DNA from: Pseudomonas sp. VD-NE ins
GTDB lineage: Bacteria; Pseudomonadota; Gammaproteobacteria; Pseudomonadales; Pseudomonadaceae
Length of the DNA stretch: 64,000 bases
Assembly: GCF_031882575.1 (NCBI RefSeq)
Contig: NZ_CP134772.1
Location: 1,011,001-1,075,000, forward strand
Direction: 5' to 3'
Below the pieces are notes generated by a model that did no database searches, had not been told where the DNA came from, and saw nothing but the letters and a program-made list of their open reading frames with translations. Of the stretch, positions 52,399 through 62,118 are shown piece by piece. The position numbers and the translations under genes are program-made. Numbering within the stretch: the first letter of the stretch is position 1; every line of letters starts with the position of its first letter.

Positions 52399-53297
52399 AC
52401 GGAAGGATATTCGCGGTGCATCTGTTCGAGCAACGCATCCTTGTCCAGCCACAGCTGATTGATCCAGCCCTGAAACTGCAGGCGATACTCGCCGTCCTGA
52501 TCGTAGTTCTTGCCAATGAATTGCTGAGGAATCTTCAGCTCTTCAAAGTGCACCACCACATCGCGCACATTGCCGCAGAGCAAATCCCAGAACCCCGGAC
52601 GCCCGGCCGGGTAGTGAATCGTCACGTTGACGATCGACTCCAGTTGCTCGCCCATAGCATCCAGCACAAACGCAATCCCGCCCGCCTTCGGCTTGAGCAG
52701 ATATTTGAACGGTGATTGCTGCTGCGCATGCTTGCCTTCAGTAAAGCGCGTGCCCTCGACGAAGTTGAAAATCCCCACCGGATTATTGCGAAACTTCGCG
52801 CAGGTCTTGCGCGTGGTTTCGAGGTCTTTGCCTTTCTTCTCCGGATGCTTGGCCAGGTAGGCCTTGGAGTAGCGCTTCATGAACGGAAAGCCCAACGCCC
52901 ACCAGGCCAGACCGATCACCGGCACCCAGATCAGCTCCTGCTTGAGGAAGAACTTCAGCGGTTGAATGCGGCGGTTGAGCACGTATTGCAGGACCAGAAT
53001 ATCGACCCAGCTCTGATGGTTACTGGTGATCAGGTACGAGTGCTGATAGTCGAGGCCTTGCAGGCCGCTGATGTGCCAGCGGGTGCGGCGCACCAGGTTC
53101 ATCCAGCCCTTGTTATTGCTGATCCACGCTTCATGCGTGTGGCTCATCAGCCACAGCGAGGCGCGTCGGGCGAGGTCGAACGGCAGCACTTTGATCAGGG
53201 CCACGCAGAACAGAAACGAGCACAGCAGAATCGTGTTGAGTGCCAACAGCAGCGAGGCAATCACGCCGCGCAACGGTGCAGGTAGAAAATCCAGCAT
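52395..53297 (-). CDS. 1-acylglycerol-3-phosphate acyltransferase-like protein (YihG type)
   Basis: A 300-residue PlsC-family acyltransferase with an N-terminal membrane segment. The catalytic HX4D motif is in NHQSWVDILVLQ, and the acceptor-binding block is FNFVEGTRFTEGKHA. The extended C-terminal part and sequence resemble YihG, an inner-membrane lysophosphatidate acyltransferase that influences fatty-acid composition. It ends within a dispersed repeat, which provides the TGA. It lies one base after pta. Confidence 0.88.
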   Translation of the reverse strand: MLDFLPAPLRGVIASLLLALNTILLCSFLFCVALIKVLPFDLARRASLWLMSHTHEAWISNNKGWMNLVRRTRWHISGLQGLDYQHSYLITSNHQSWVDILVLQYVLNRRIQPLKFFLKQELIWVPVIGLAWWALGFPFMKRYSKAYLAKHPEKKGKDLETTRKTCAKFRNNPVGIFNFVEGTRFTEGKHAQQQSPFKYLLKPKAGGIAFVLDAMGEQLESIVNVTIHYPAGRPGFWDLLCGNVRDVVVHFEELKIPQQFIGKNYDQDGEYRLQFQGWINQLWLDKDALLEQMHREYPSV

Positions 53298-55397
53298 TTA
53301 CACATCCATAGGTCGGTTGGCGGCTTGAATCGCGGTAAGGGCGATGGTGTAGACGATGTCATCGACTTGCGCGCCGCGCGGCAAATCATTCACCGGTTTG
53401 CGCAGGCCTTGCAGCATCGGCCCGAGGCTGACGCAGTCGGCGCTGCGTTGCACCGCTTTGTGCGTGGTGTTGCCGGTGTTCAGATCGGGGAACACAAACA
53501 CCGTGGCGCGACCGGCCACCTGGCTGTTCGGCGCCAGTTGCCGGGCGACTTCGGCGTTGGCAGCGGCGTCGTATTGCAGCGGGCCGTCGATCAGCAGCGA
53601 GTGCTGTTGTTCGTGAGCGAGGAGGGTGGCCTCGCGGACTTTCTCGACTTCTTCGCCAGTGGCCGATTCGCCGCTGGAGTAACTGATCATCGCCACGCGC
53701 GGAGTGATGCCGAATGCAGCTGCCGAGTCGGCGCTTTGCAGGGCGATTTCGGCCAGTTCTGTGGCGCTCGGGTGTGGGTTCATCACGCAGTCGCCGTAGA
53801 TCAGCACTTCTTCCGGGAAGAGCATGAAGAACACCGACGACACCAGCGTGCAGCCCGGTGCGGTTTTGATCAACTGAAGGGCCGGGCGGATGGTGTTGGC
53901 GGTGGTGTTGATCACACCCGAGACCAGGCCGTCGACTTCATCCAGCGCCAGCATCATGGTGCCGATCACCACGGTGTCTTCCAGTTGCTGCTCGGCCATC
54001 GGCGCATTCAGGCTTTTGGTTTTGCGCAGGGCGACCATCGGCTCGACGTAACGCTCGCGAATCAGGTCCGGATCGAGAATCTCCAGCCCCGGCGGCAGCA
54101 CGATGCCTTGGGCGCGAGCGACGGCTTCGACGTCTTCCGGTTTGGCCAGCAACACGCAACGGGCGATCCCGCGTTCCTGGCAGATCGCCGCCGCTTGCAC
54201 AGTGAACGGCTCGCTGCCTTCGGGCAGGACGATGCGCTTGTTCGCCGCTTGCGCACGCTGGATCAACTGATAGCGGAACACCGCCGGCGACAGGCGCATT
54301 TCCCGAGGCGTGCCGCAGCGCTGGTGCAGCCATTTGGCGTCGAGGTGGCTGGCGACGAAGTCAGTGATGATCTCCGCACGTTCGCGGTCGTCGATCGGGA
54401 TTTCCTTGTTCAGACCGTTGAGCAGGTTGGCGGTGTCGTAGGAGCCAGTGCTCACGGACAACACTGGCAAACCGGCCTGCAACGCGCCTCGGCAAAGATC
54501 CATGATGCGCGGATCGGGCAGGGTGTCGCTGGTCAGCAGCAGGCCGGCCAGCGGCACGCCGTTGATCGCCGCCAGGCTGACGGCGAGGATGATGTCGTCG
54601 CGATCCCCCGGCGTCACCACCAACACCCCGGGCTTGAGCAGCTCCACGGTGTTGCGCATGGTCCGTGCGCAAATGATGATTTTGGTCATCCGTCGGGTTT
54701 CGTAATCACCGGCGTTGAGCACTTGTGCGCCCATCAGGTCGGCGACGTCGCGGGTGCGTGGCGCGTTGAGTTCCGGCTGATAGGGAATGCAACCGAGCAG
54801 GCGGAAATCACCGCTGCGCAGCAACGGCGAATGCTCCTTCAGACGCGCTGCGAAGGCGTCCATGCTTTCTTCGGTCTTGACCTTGTTGAGAATCACCCCG
54901 AGGACTTTCGGGTCTTTCGGCCCGCCAAACAATTGCGCCTGCAATTCGACGCGGCCGGAGAGCTCGGCGAGCACTTCGTTTTCCGGCGCCGAGACCAGAA
55001 TCACCTCGGCATCGAGGCTCTTGGCCAAGTGCAGATTGACCCGCGCGGCGTAACTGGCGCTGCGGGTCGGCACCATGCCTTCGACGACCAGCACGTCTTT
55101 GCCGATGGCCGCTTGCTGGTACAGGGTGATGATTTCTTCGAGCAACTCATCGAGCTGACCGTCGCCGAGCATCCGCTCAACGTGAGCAAGGCCCAATGGC
55201 TGCGGCGGTTTCAGGCCGTGGGTGCGCGCCATCAGTTCGGTCGAACGCTCAGGGCCGGTGTCGCCCGGATGCGGCTGGGCGATCGGTTTGAAGAAGCCGA
55301 CTTTCAGGCCCGCTCGCTCAAGCGTGCGCACCAGCCCGAGGCTGATGGAGGTCAGACCCACGCCAAAATCGGTGGGGGCGATAAAAAAAGTTTGCAT
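53298..55397 (-). CDS. pta: phosphate acetyltransferase, long form
   Basis: 699 residues: an N-terminal P-loop-like domain (about 1-220; FFIAPTDFGVGLTSISLGLV), a DRTGG domain (about 230-340) and the C-terminal catalytic PTA domain (about 370-699; GDCVMNPHPSATELAEIAL, MISYSSGESATGEEVEKV). It interconverts acetyl-CoA and acetyl phosphate. The acetate kinase gene ackA, which follows this region in P. aeruginosa as I recall, is absent here. The acyltransferase gene begins one base downstream. Confidence 0.96.
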   Translation of the reverse strand: MQTFFIAPTDFGVGLTSISLGLVRTLERAGLKVGFFKPIAQPHPGDTGPERSTELMARTHGLKPPQPLGLAHVERMLGDGQLDELLEEIITLYQQAAIGKDVLVVEGMVPTRSASYAARVNLHLAKSLDAEVILVSAPENEVLAELSGRVELQAQLFGGPKDPKVLGVILNKVKTEESMDAFAARLKEHSPLLRSGDFRLLGCIPYQPELNAPRTRDVADLMGAQVLNAGDYETRRMTKIIICARTMRNTVELLKPGVLVVTPGDRDDIILAVSLAAINGVPLAGLLLTSDTLPDPRIMDLCRGALQAGLPVLSVSTGSYDTANLLNGLNKEIPIDDRERAEIITDFVASHLDAKWLHQRCGTPREMRLSPAVFRYQLIQRAQAANKRIVLPEGSEPFTVQAAAICQERGIARCVLLAKPEDVEAVARAQGIVLPPGLEILDPDLIRERYVEPMVALRKTKSLNAPMAEQQLEDTVVIGTMMLALDEVDGLVSGVINTTANTIRPALQLIKTAPGCTLVSSVFFMLFPEEVLIYGDCVMNPHPSATELAEIALQSADSAAAFGITPRVAMISYSSGESATGEEVEKVREATLLAHEQQHSLLIDGPLQYDAAANAEVARQLAPNSQVAGRATVFVFPDLNTGNTTHKAVQRSADCVSLGPMLQGLRKPVNDLPRGAQVDDIVYTIALTAIQAANRPMDV

Positions 55398-55457
55398 GCG
55401 AATTCTCTAAAGTTGCATGGCAATGGCGGTCGTTTATAGCTGACGACCTACCGAAAT

Positions 55458-55754
55458 TCAGTCGCCAAGGTTATCGCTAACCGAGCCTTGTGCGCACCAA
55501 CCGCAGGCAAAGGGTTGGCCTATTTTTTCAATACGTTGCGCCGGGTCGAGCACCCAGGCACGTGATTGCCACGGCGGCTGATGGCGCAGGTGTTGGGTAT
55601 GGCCACAGGAAAGCTCGACCACCCAATGACCGTCCTCATCCTGATGGAAGCCTGCGATCGTCGAAACCCGTTTGTCCGGGTTGTGTTCGCTTTCGCGCGA
55701 TTGCTTCGCTAAACTTGGCCTTTCTATATTCTTATGCAAAAGGTCTCGCCCCAT
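55458..55754 (-). CDS. DUF3565 domain protein
   Basis: About 98 residues if it starts at the ATG 55754; a TTG at 55739 would give 93. The conserved part begins near residue 32 (STIAGFHQDEDGHWVVELSC) and has a Cys-His-rich pattern, ELSCGHTQHLRHQPPW and PFACGWC, which suggests a zinc site (inference). Family function unknown. With the ATG start, its codon and that of the divergent slyD gene share one CATG, so each gene's promoter would lie inside the other. That makes the later start attractive. It occupies the place between pta and slyD. Confidence 0.75.
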   Translation of the reverse strand: MGRDLLHKNIERPSLAKQSRESEHNPDKRVSTIAGFHQDEDGHWVVELSCGHTQHLRHQPPWQSRAWVLDPAQRIEKIGQPFACGWCAQGSVSDNLGD

Positions 55755-56238
55755 GCTGATCGCCGCCAATAAGGCTGTCTCCATCGACTATACCCTGACC
55801 AACGACGCTGGTGAGGTCATCGACAGCTCCGCCGGCGGCGCTCCGCTGGTCTACCTGCAAGGCGCAGGCAACATCATCCCGGGCCTGGAAAAAGCTCTGG
55901 AAGGCAAAGCTGTTGGTGACGAGCTGGAAGTTTCCGTTGAGCCGGAAGACGCTTACGGCGAATACGCCGCTGAGCTGGTCAGCACCCTGAGCCGCAGCAT
56001 GTTCGAAGGCGTTGACGAGCTGGAAGTCGGCATGCAGTTCCACGCTTCGGCGCCGGACGGCCAGATGCAAATCGTCACCATCCGTGACCTCGACGGCGAC
56101 GACGTGACTGTTGACGGCAACCACCCACTGGCCGGCCAGCGCCTGAACTTCAAAGTGAAGATCGTTGACATCCGTGATGCCAGCCAGGAAGAAATCGCTC
56201 ATGGCCACGTCCATGGCGAAGGTGGCCATCACCACTGA
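55753..56238 (+). CDS. slyD: FKBP-type peptidyl-prolyl isomerase, SlyD family
   Basis: A 161-residue cytoplasmic isomerase and chaperone. The FKBP part has VSIDYTLTNDAGEVIDSS and YLQGAGNIIPGLEKALEGK; the inserted IF domain spans about 70-125. The tail HGHVHGEGGHHH is a short histidine-rich metal-binding end, much shorter than in E. coli SlyD. The ATG at 55753 (MLIAANKAVSIDY) fits the family; an upstream frame of 27 codons is not conserved. Confidence 0.94.
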   Translation: MLIAANKAVSIDYTLTNDAGEVIDSSAGGAPLVYLQGAGNIIPGLEKALEGKAVGDELEVSVEPEDAYGEYAAELVSTLSRSMFEGVDELEVGMQFHASAPDGQMQIVTIRDLDGDDVTVDGNHPLAGQRLNFKVKIVDIRDASQEEIAHGHVHGEGGHHH

Positions 56239-56267
56239 TTTTCTGCGCTAAGCTTCGAGTACTGGAG

Positions 56268-56289
56268 AGGCGCCTGTGGGCGCCTTTTT
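56268..56289 (+). terminator. intrinsic terminator after slyD
   Basis: AGGCGCC-TGTG-GGCGCCT followed by T4, 29 bases after the slyD stop. Confidence 0.88.
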
Positions 56290-56361
56290 AGTCCGCGGCT
56301 GTCCTTGGTGGTCTCGCCAAGTGGCTGTTTCGAGTGGAACATCGGAATCCTGGAGTTCGTC

Positions 56362-56844
56362 ATGAGTGCTTTTCACGACCTTAAGTTGACAGCCCTGGAT
56401 GGTCAGGAGCTACCGCTGGCGCCTTTCAAGGGCCAAGTCGTGCTGGTGGTCAACGTCGCCTCCAAGTGCGGCTTGACGCCTCAGTACGCGGCGCTGGAAA
56501 ACCTCTATCAGCAATTCAAAGGCAAAGGGTTCAGCGTGCTGGGTCTGCCGTGCAACCAGTTTGCCGGCCAGGAACCCGGTACTGAAAAGGAAATTCAGAA
56601 CTTCTGCAGTCTCAACTATGGCGTGACGTTTCCGTTGTCGAGCAAGCTCGAAGTCAACGGTCACGAACGGCATCAGTTATACCGTTTGCTGGCGGGCGAG
56701 GGTGCGGAATTTCCCGGTGACATCACCTGGAATTTCGAGAAGTTCCTGCTCGGCAAGGACGGCCGTGTGCTGGCGCGGTTTTCGCCGAGAACGGCGCCGG
56801 ACGATCCGACCATTGTTCATGCAATTGAAAAAGCGCTGAGCTGA
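56362..56844 (+). CDS. glutathione peroxidase family thiol peroxidase
   Basis: A 160-residue GPx-fold protein. The peroxidatic Cys36 lies in VNVASKCGLTPQYAALE; the Gln and Trp partners are in LGLPCNQFAGQEPG and DITWNFEKFLL. A second cysteine (LPCNQF) could serve as resolving cysteine, so thioredoxin may be the real reductant. The ATG at 56362 has a TGGAG site; 19 upstream in-frame codons are not conserved. It has its own transcription unit after the slyD terminator. Confidence 0.92.
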   Translation: MSAFHDLKLTALDGQELPLAPFKGQVVLVVNVASKCGLTPQYAALENLYQQFKGKGFSVLGLPCNQFAGQEPGTEKEIQNFCSLNYGVTFPLSSKLEVNGHERHQLYRLLAGEGAEFPGDITWNFEKFLLGKDGRVLARFSPRTAPDDPTIVHAIEKALS

Positions 56845-56852
56845 AACAGCAA

Positions 56853-56965
56853 GATCAAAAGATCGCAGCCTTCGGCAGCTCCTACACGGGATTGTCGGGG
56901 CTGCGATTTTTTTTGTTCCAATCGCATCCGATCATGTAGGAGCTGCCGAAGGCTGCGATCTTTTG
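56853..56965. repeat. REPIN with an extra partial arm, class GTAGGAGCTGCCGAAGGCTGCGATC
   Basis: The outer arms are GATCAAAAGATCGCAGCC and complement. Between them a third, truncated copy of the arm (GGGGCTGCGATTTTTTTT) is present, so the centre is longer than usual. The T8 run could also terminate the peroxidase transcript. Confidence 0.82.
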
Positions 56966-57070
56966 CTTTGCGTCTTTTAATCCTTAATCACCGAAATCAA
57001 TAATGCTGTTCAACGTCTTCGGCTCTCCATATTATCGCCGTCATAAAGTCATTCCCTGCGGAGCCTTCCA

Positions 57071-58174
57071 ATGCCGGTTCAAGCCTTGTTCAAACCGTTC
57101 CACCTCGGTGCCCTCGAACTGCCGACCCGCGTGGTCATGGCGCCGATGACCCGCTCTTTCTCCCCGGGCGGTGTGCCTAATTCGAAAGTCATCGAGTACT
57201 ACCGCCGTCGCGCAGCCGCCGGTGTCGGCCTGATCATTACCGAAGGCACCACCGTCGGCCACGTGGCCTCCAACGGTTACCCTAACGTGCCGCAATTCTA
57301 TGGTGACGCGCCATTGGCCGGCTGGAAAAAAGTCGTCGATGCGGTACATGCCGAGGGCGGCAAGATCGTCCCTCAACTGTGGCATGTGGGTAGCGTGCGC
57401 CGTATCGGCACCGAGCCGGACGCCAGCGTGCCGGGTTACGGTCCGTCGGAGAAACTCAAGGACGGTCAGGTCGTGGTACACGGCATGACTAAACAAGACA
57501 TTCAGGAGGTGATCGCAGCCTTCGCTCAAGCGGCCAAGGATGCGCAAAGCATCGGCATGGACGGCGTGGAAATCCACGGCGCCCACGGTTACCTGATCGA
57601 TCAGTTCTTCTGGGAAGGCAGCAACCAGCGCACCGACGAATACGGCGGCAGCCTGGCCAACCGTTCGCGCTTTGCCATCGAACTGATTCAAGCCATACGT
57701 GCAGCGGTCGGTGAAGGCTTCCCGATCATCTTCCGTTTCTCGCAGTGGAAACAGCAGGATTACACCGCACGTCTGGTGCAAACGCCGGAGGCCTTGGGTG
57801 AGTTCCTCAAGCCGCTGTCCGACGCTGGCGTAGACATTTTCCACTGCTCGACACGGCGTTTCTGGGAGCCGGAGTTCGACGATTCCGAACTGAACCTGGC
57901 GGGCTGGACCCGCAAACTCACGGGTAAACCGACCATCACCGTCGGCAGTGTCGGCCTCGATGGCGAGTTCCTGCAGTTCATGGTGAATACCGACAAGGTC
58001 GCGCAACCGGCCAGTCTGGAGAACCTGCTGGAGCGTTTGAACAAAGAGGAATTTGATCTGGTGGCAGTGGGGCGTGCGCTGCTGGTCGATCCGGATTGGG
58101 CGCAGAAAGTTCGCGAAGGGCGTGAGCAGGATATTCTGCCGTTCAGCCGTGAGGCGTTGATGACGCTGGTTTAA
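57071..58174 (+). CDS. NADH:flavin oxidoreductase, old yellow enzyme family
   Basis: A 367-residue FMN-dependent ene-reductase on a TIM barrel. Visible motifs are VVMAPMTRSFSPGG, GLIITEGTTVG, the substrate-binding HxxH in VEIHGAHGYLIDQFFW and the phosphate-binding VGRALLVDPDWAQKV. It reduces activated alkenes; relatives in pseudomonads reduce nitrate esters and nitroaromatics (xenobiotic reductases). I cannot assign the physiological substrate. It is monocistronic, with REPINs on both sides. Confidence 0.9.
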   Translation: MPVQALFKPFHLGALELPTRVVMAPMTRSFSPGGVPNSKVIEYYRRRAAAGVGLIITEGTTVGHVASNGYPNVPQFYGDAPLAGWKKVVDAVHAEGGKIVPQLWHVGSVRRIGTEPDASVPGYGPSEKLKDGQVVVHGMTKQDIQEVIAAFAQAAKDAQSIGMDGVEIHGAHGYLIDQFFWEGSNQRTDEYGGSLANRSRFAIELIQAIRAAVGEGFPIIFRFSQWKQQDYTARLVQTPEALGEFLKPLSDAGVDIFHCSTRRFWEPEFDDSELNLAGWTRKLTGKPTITVGSVGLDGEFLQFMVNTDKVAQPASLENLLERLNKEEFDLVAVGRALLVDPDWAQKVREGREQDILPFSREALMTLV

Positions 58175-58193
58175 GCGGCGCCCTTACTGACGC

Positions 58194-58288
58194 TATCGCC
58201 GGCAAGCCAGCTCCCACAGGTTTCACGGGTGTTCACACGAACTGTGATCACTGGAAATCCCTGTGGGAGCTGGCTTGCCAGCGATGGC
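58194..58288. repeat. REPIN, class GGCAAGCCAGCTCCCACAG
   Basis: Inverted arms TCGCCGGCAAGCCAGCTCCC and GGGAGCTGGCTTGCCAGCGA around about 40 bases, between two convergent genes. It is the only copy of this class in the window. Confidence 0.85.
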
Positions 58289-58309
58289 GGCTTCAAACGC
58301 AACAATAAT

Positions 58310-59485
58310 TCAGGGAAGTGTCTGCGCATTCGGGACAACCAACTCCCCCAAACAAGCCCCACGCAAATGGCCCTCAAACTGCTCGATAACCGCCGCCCAT
58401 CCCTGGCGACTCGCATGCTGCCGCGCATTCAGGCGCACACAGCGCAGCCGCTCATCCTCTTCCAGTAACCAAGCAGCAGCATCGCAAAAAGCCTGCTCAT
58501 CTCCGGGCATCGCCAGCACGCCGTTGTAGCCATGGCGAATGTGCTGCGCTGCCGCCGCCTGATCGTAAGCCACCACGCCCAACCCTGAAGCCAACGCCTC
58601 CAACACCACGTTGCCGAAGGTTTCGGTCAGGCTCGGAAACAGAAATACATCGCCGGACGCGTAGTGCGCTGCCAAAGCCTCACCGCGCTGTGCACCGCAG
58701 AAGATCGCCTCTGGCAAATCCTTTTCCAGCGCCAGCCGTTGCGGGCCGTCACCGACGACGATCAGTTTCAGATTGCGCTGTGGATAAGTGTCGCGCAGCT
58801 TTTCGAAGCAGCGTTTGAGCAGGCCAAGGTTCTTCTCCGGCGCGAGCCGCCCTACGTGAATCACCGCAATGTCCTGCTCGGACAGACCCCATTGCTCACG
58901 CAACGCATTCAGACGTTTGCTCGGATGAAACAACTGGCTGTCCACGCCTCGAGACAACAGCGCCAACCGCTCGAAATGCCGCCGCTCCAGTTCCAGGCGC
59001 TGGCTGACGCTCGGCACCAAGGTCATCGCCGAACGATTGTGAAACCAGCGCAGATAATGCGTGAGCATCCGCGTCAGCAGACCGAGTCCGTATTGGCTGG
59101 TGTACTGCTGAAAGTTGGTGTGAAACCCGCTGACCACCGAAATCCCCAGACGCCGCGCCGCCCGCAGCGCCGATAACCCGAGCGGGCCTTCCGTGGCGAT
59201 GTACAGCACATCGGGACGCTGACGCTTCCAGCGCCGCAGCAGTTTGTGCATCGACGACTGACCCCATTGCAGCCCCGGGTACCCCGGCAGCGGCCAGCCC
59301 CGACACAACAGCAACGCGTCATCTTCACTGCGCTGCGGATCGCCGGCCTGACGCGGGCGCACCAGTTCAACCTGATGGCCACGCGCGCGCAATCCATCAC
59401 ACAAGCGGCCAAGGGTATTGGCCACGCCGTTGATTTCCGGTGGGAAGGTTTCGCTGATCAGAGTGATATGTAGAGCTGTCGTCAT
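58310..59485 (-). CDS. GT-B glycosyltransferase (GT4 type), probable glycolipid synthase
   Basis: A 391-residue glycosyltransferase. The donor-side N-terminus ITLISETFPPEINGVANTLG, the middle VSGFHTNFQQYTSQYGLG and the C-terminal PSLTETFGNVVLEALASGLG (EX7E motif) are typical of GT4 enzymes related to MgtA and diacylglycerol glycosyltransferases. From memory, the P. aeruginosa gene in this neighbourhood is implicated in glucuronosyl-diacylglycerol synthesis under phosphate stress; a PHO-box-like site upstream here agrees. The ATG at 59485 is used; a longer in-frame start would overlap that site. The sugar and acceptor remain inference. Confidence 0.82.
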   Translation of the reverse strand: MTTALHITLISETFPPEINGVANTLGRLCDGLRARGHQVELVRPRQAGDPQRSEDDALLLCRGWPLPGYPGLQWGQSSMHKLLRRWKRQRPDVLYIATEGPLGLSALRAARRLGISVVSGFHTNFQQYTSQYGLGLLTRMLTHYLRWFHNRSAMTLVPSVSQRLELERRHFERLALLSRGVDSQLFHPSKRLNALREQWGLSEQDIAVIHVGRLAPEKNLGLLKRCFEKLRDTYPQRNLKLIVVGDGPQRLALEKDLPEAIFCGAQRGEALAAHYASGDVFLFPSLTETFGNVVLEALASGLGVVAYDQAAAAQHIRHGYNGVLAMPGDEQAFCDAAAWLLEEDERLRCVRLNARQHASRQGWAAVIEQFEGHLRGACLGELVVPNAQTLP

Positions 59486-59517
59486 GACCTCAGTGTCGGC
59501 TGAGGCCATGTCGACGT

Positions 59518-59546
59518 TGTGACGTTTGGATGATGGATTTGTGACG
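59518..59546 (-). promoter_or_regulatory. PHO-box-like triple repeat upstream of the glycosyltransferase
   Basis: On the minus strand CGTCACA, CATCATC and CGTCACA follow each other at exactly 11-base intervals with 4-base AT-leaning spacers. This is the architecture of PhoB half-sites (consensus near CTGTCAT). It ends 33 bases upstream of the ATG, in a 78-base gap after cysZ. Confidence 0.6.
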
Positions 59547-59563
59547 CGCTGTTGGTCAGCGGC

Positions 59564-60316
59564 TCAGCGCTGAGTCACGAGGTTTTCGGCACCGCGTTCC
59601 CTTACCCAGAACAACGTTGCCCCGGCCACGGCCGCCGGCATCATCAGGATATTGACCACCGGAATCAGCAGCACCAGATAAACAATCCCGCCAAAGCTCA
59701 TGCTCTGCCAGCGTTTCTGCCGCAGCCAGGCGAGCATCTCGTTCCAGCCCAGTTTGTGGTTGTCCGCCGGGTAGTCGATGTACTGGATCGCCATCATCCA
59801 TACGCCGAACAGCAACCACAGCGGCGCGGCGATGATGTTTACCACCGGAATGAACGAGAGGATGAACAGACCGATCGCGCGGGGCAGGAAGTAACCGAGC
59901 TTGCGCATTTCCCGGGCGAGGGTGCGCGGGACCATGGCGATCAGTTCGCCCCAGCTGAACGCCGGGAAATCATCAGTGCCGCGCACCACCACTTCGACTT
60001 TCTCCGCGAGAAAACCGTTGAACGGTGCGGCGATCACGTTGGCCAGCATGGTGAAGGTGAAAAACACCATCAACGCCACCAGCACCACAAACAGTGGCCA
60101 GAGGATGTAGCTGAGGAAACTCAGCCATTCGGGCAGCGACGGCATCAACGTGTCGACCCACAGGCTGAACTGGTGGCCGGCCAGATAGATCAATCCGACG
60201 AACAGCACCAGGTTGATTGCCAACGGCAACAACACGAACAGGCGCAGGCCGGGGCTGAGGACCAGTTTCAGGCCTTCGCGCAAGTATTGCGGGCCGGACA
60301 GAACGGGGGCGGGCAT
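59564..60316 (-). CDS. cysZ: sulfate transporter CysZ
   Basis: A 250-residue EI24/CysZ inner-membrane protein with four long hydrophobic segments ([20 protein letters not shown] and [14 protein letters not shown] among them). AGPQYL-like [18 protein letters not shown] at the N-terminus and [16 protein letters not shown] are family segments. CysZ moves sulfate into the cytoplasm for the cysDNC route. It is on the opposite strand from trxB, across 311 bases. Confidence 0.92.
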   Translation of the reverse strand: MPAPVLSGPQYLREGLKLVLSPGLRLFVLLPLAINLVLFVGLIYLAGHQFSLWVDTLMPSLPEWLSFLSYILWPLFVVLVALMVFFTFTMLANVIAAPFNGFLAEKVEVVVRGTDDFPAFSWGELIAMVPRTLAREMRKLGYFLPRAIGLFILSFIPVVNIIAAPLWLLFGVWMMAIQYIDYPADNHKLGWNEMLAWLRQKRWQSMSFGGIVYLVLLIPVVNILMMPAAVAGATLFWVRERGAENLVTQR

Positions 60317-61590
<1,274 letters not shown>

Positions 61591-61602
61591 GATTGCAGGC
61601 AT

Positions 61603-61636
61603 AAAAAAACCGGCCAGAGATTGGCCGGTTTTTTTG
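61603..61636 (+). terminator. intrinsic terminator after trxB
   Basis: AAACCGGCCA pairs with TGGCCGGTTT and is followed by T7, with A7 on the other side, so it may be bidirectional. It begins 12 bases after the stop. Confidence 0.93.
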
Positions 61637-61666
61637 TGCCCGTTATTCACAGCCACCACAGATCAA

Positions 61667-61756
61667 TGTGGGAGCGAGCCTGCTCGCGAAAGCGGTGTTT
61701 CAGTCGACATCAATGTTGAATGTCACTCCGTATTCGCGAGCAGGCTCGCTCCCACA
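61667..61756. repeat. REPIN, class GGGAGCGAGCCTGCTCGCGAAGG
   Basis: Intact inverted arms TGTGGGAGCGAGCCTGCTCG and complement around about 46 bases, between trxB and the HopJ-family gene (convergent). Confidence 0.9.
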
Positions 61757-61779
61757 GGGATTTTGTGTGGATAGAGGAA

Positions 61780-62118
61780 TCAGCGGCGAGTCAGGGGCTG
61801 GGCGGTGAACTTCACGCCGGCCATGCCGTGCTTGATCAACGCACGGATATTGCCGTGATCGCTACCTTCAGGCGTCGCTACCACCGAACGGTAATGCTCG
61901 CCGAACGCGAGCAGCGCTTCTTCATCGCTCAGGCCTTCCAGCAGCGCCAGACCCAAGGTCTTGCACGAGCCTTCGTTCTGCCCGGCGGCGTTTTCCACGC
62001 CACCGTTGTTGAAGGCTTGCGGCTGGTAGTCATAACCGGCGGCAATGAACGCCAGGGTGTCGGCGAAAGCGTGTTCGCCGCTCTTCAGGCTGCTGCGCAG
62101 GCTGTTCAGATCACTCAT
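61780..62118 (-). CDS. HopJ family protein
   Basis: A 112-residue soluble protein of the HopJ family (SLKSGEHAFADTLAFIAAGY, YQPQAFNNGGVENAAGQNEG, DHGNIRALIKHGMAGVKF). The name comes from a Pseudomonas syringae locus once tested as a type III effector. The family is widespread in bacteria without such a system and probably has a conserved housekeeping role that is unknown. Its ATG lies inside the end of the DUF1244 gene (8-base overlap), so the pair is translationally coupled. Confidence 0.88.
   Translation of the reverse strand: MSDLNSLRSSLKSGEHAFADTLAFIAAGYDYQPQAFNNGGVENAAGQNEGSCKTLGLALLEGLSDEEALLAFGEHYRSVVATPEGSDHGNIRALIKHGMAGVKFTAQPLTRR

Noticed and set aside
53325..55439. A 704-codon plus-strand open frame opposite pta
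   Set aside because: Antisense shadow of pta with biased composition and no recognisable motif; pta has all family domains on the other strand.
61780..62118. HopJ as evidence for type III secretion or plant pathogenicity
   Set aside because: No hrp/hrc genes or hrp box are present; the family is common in bacteria without a type III system.
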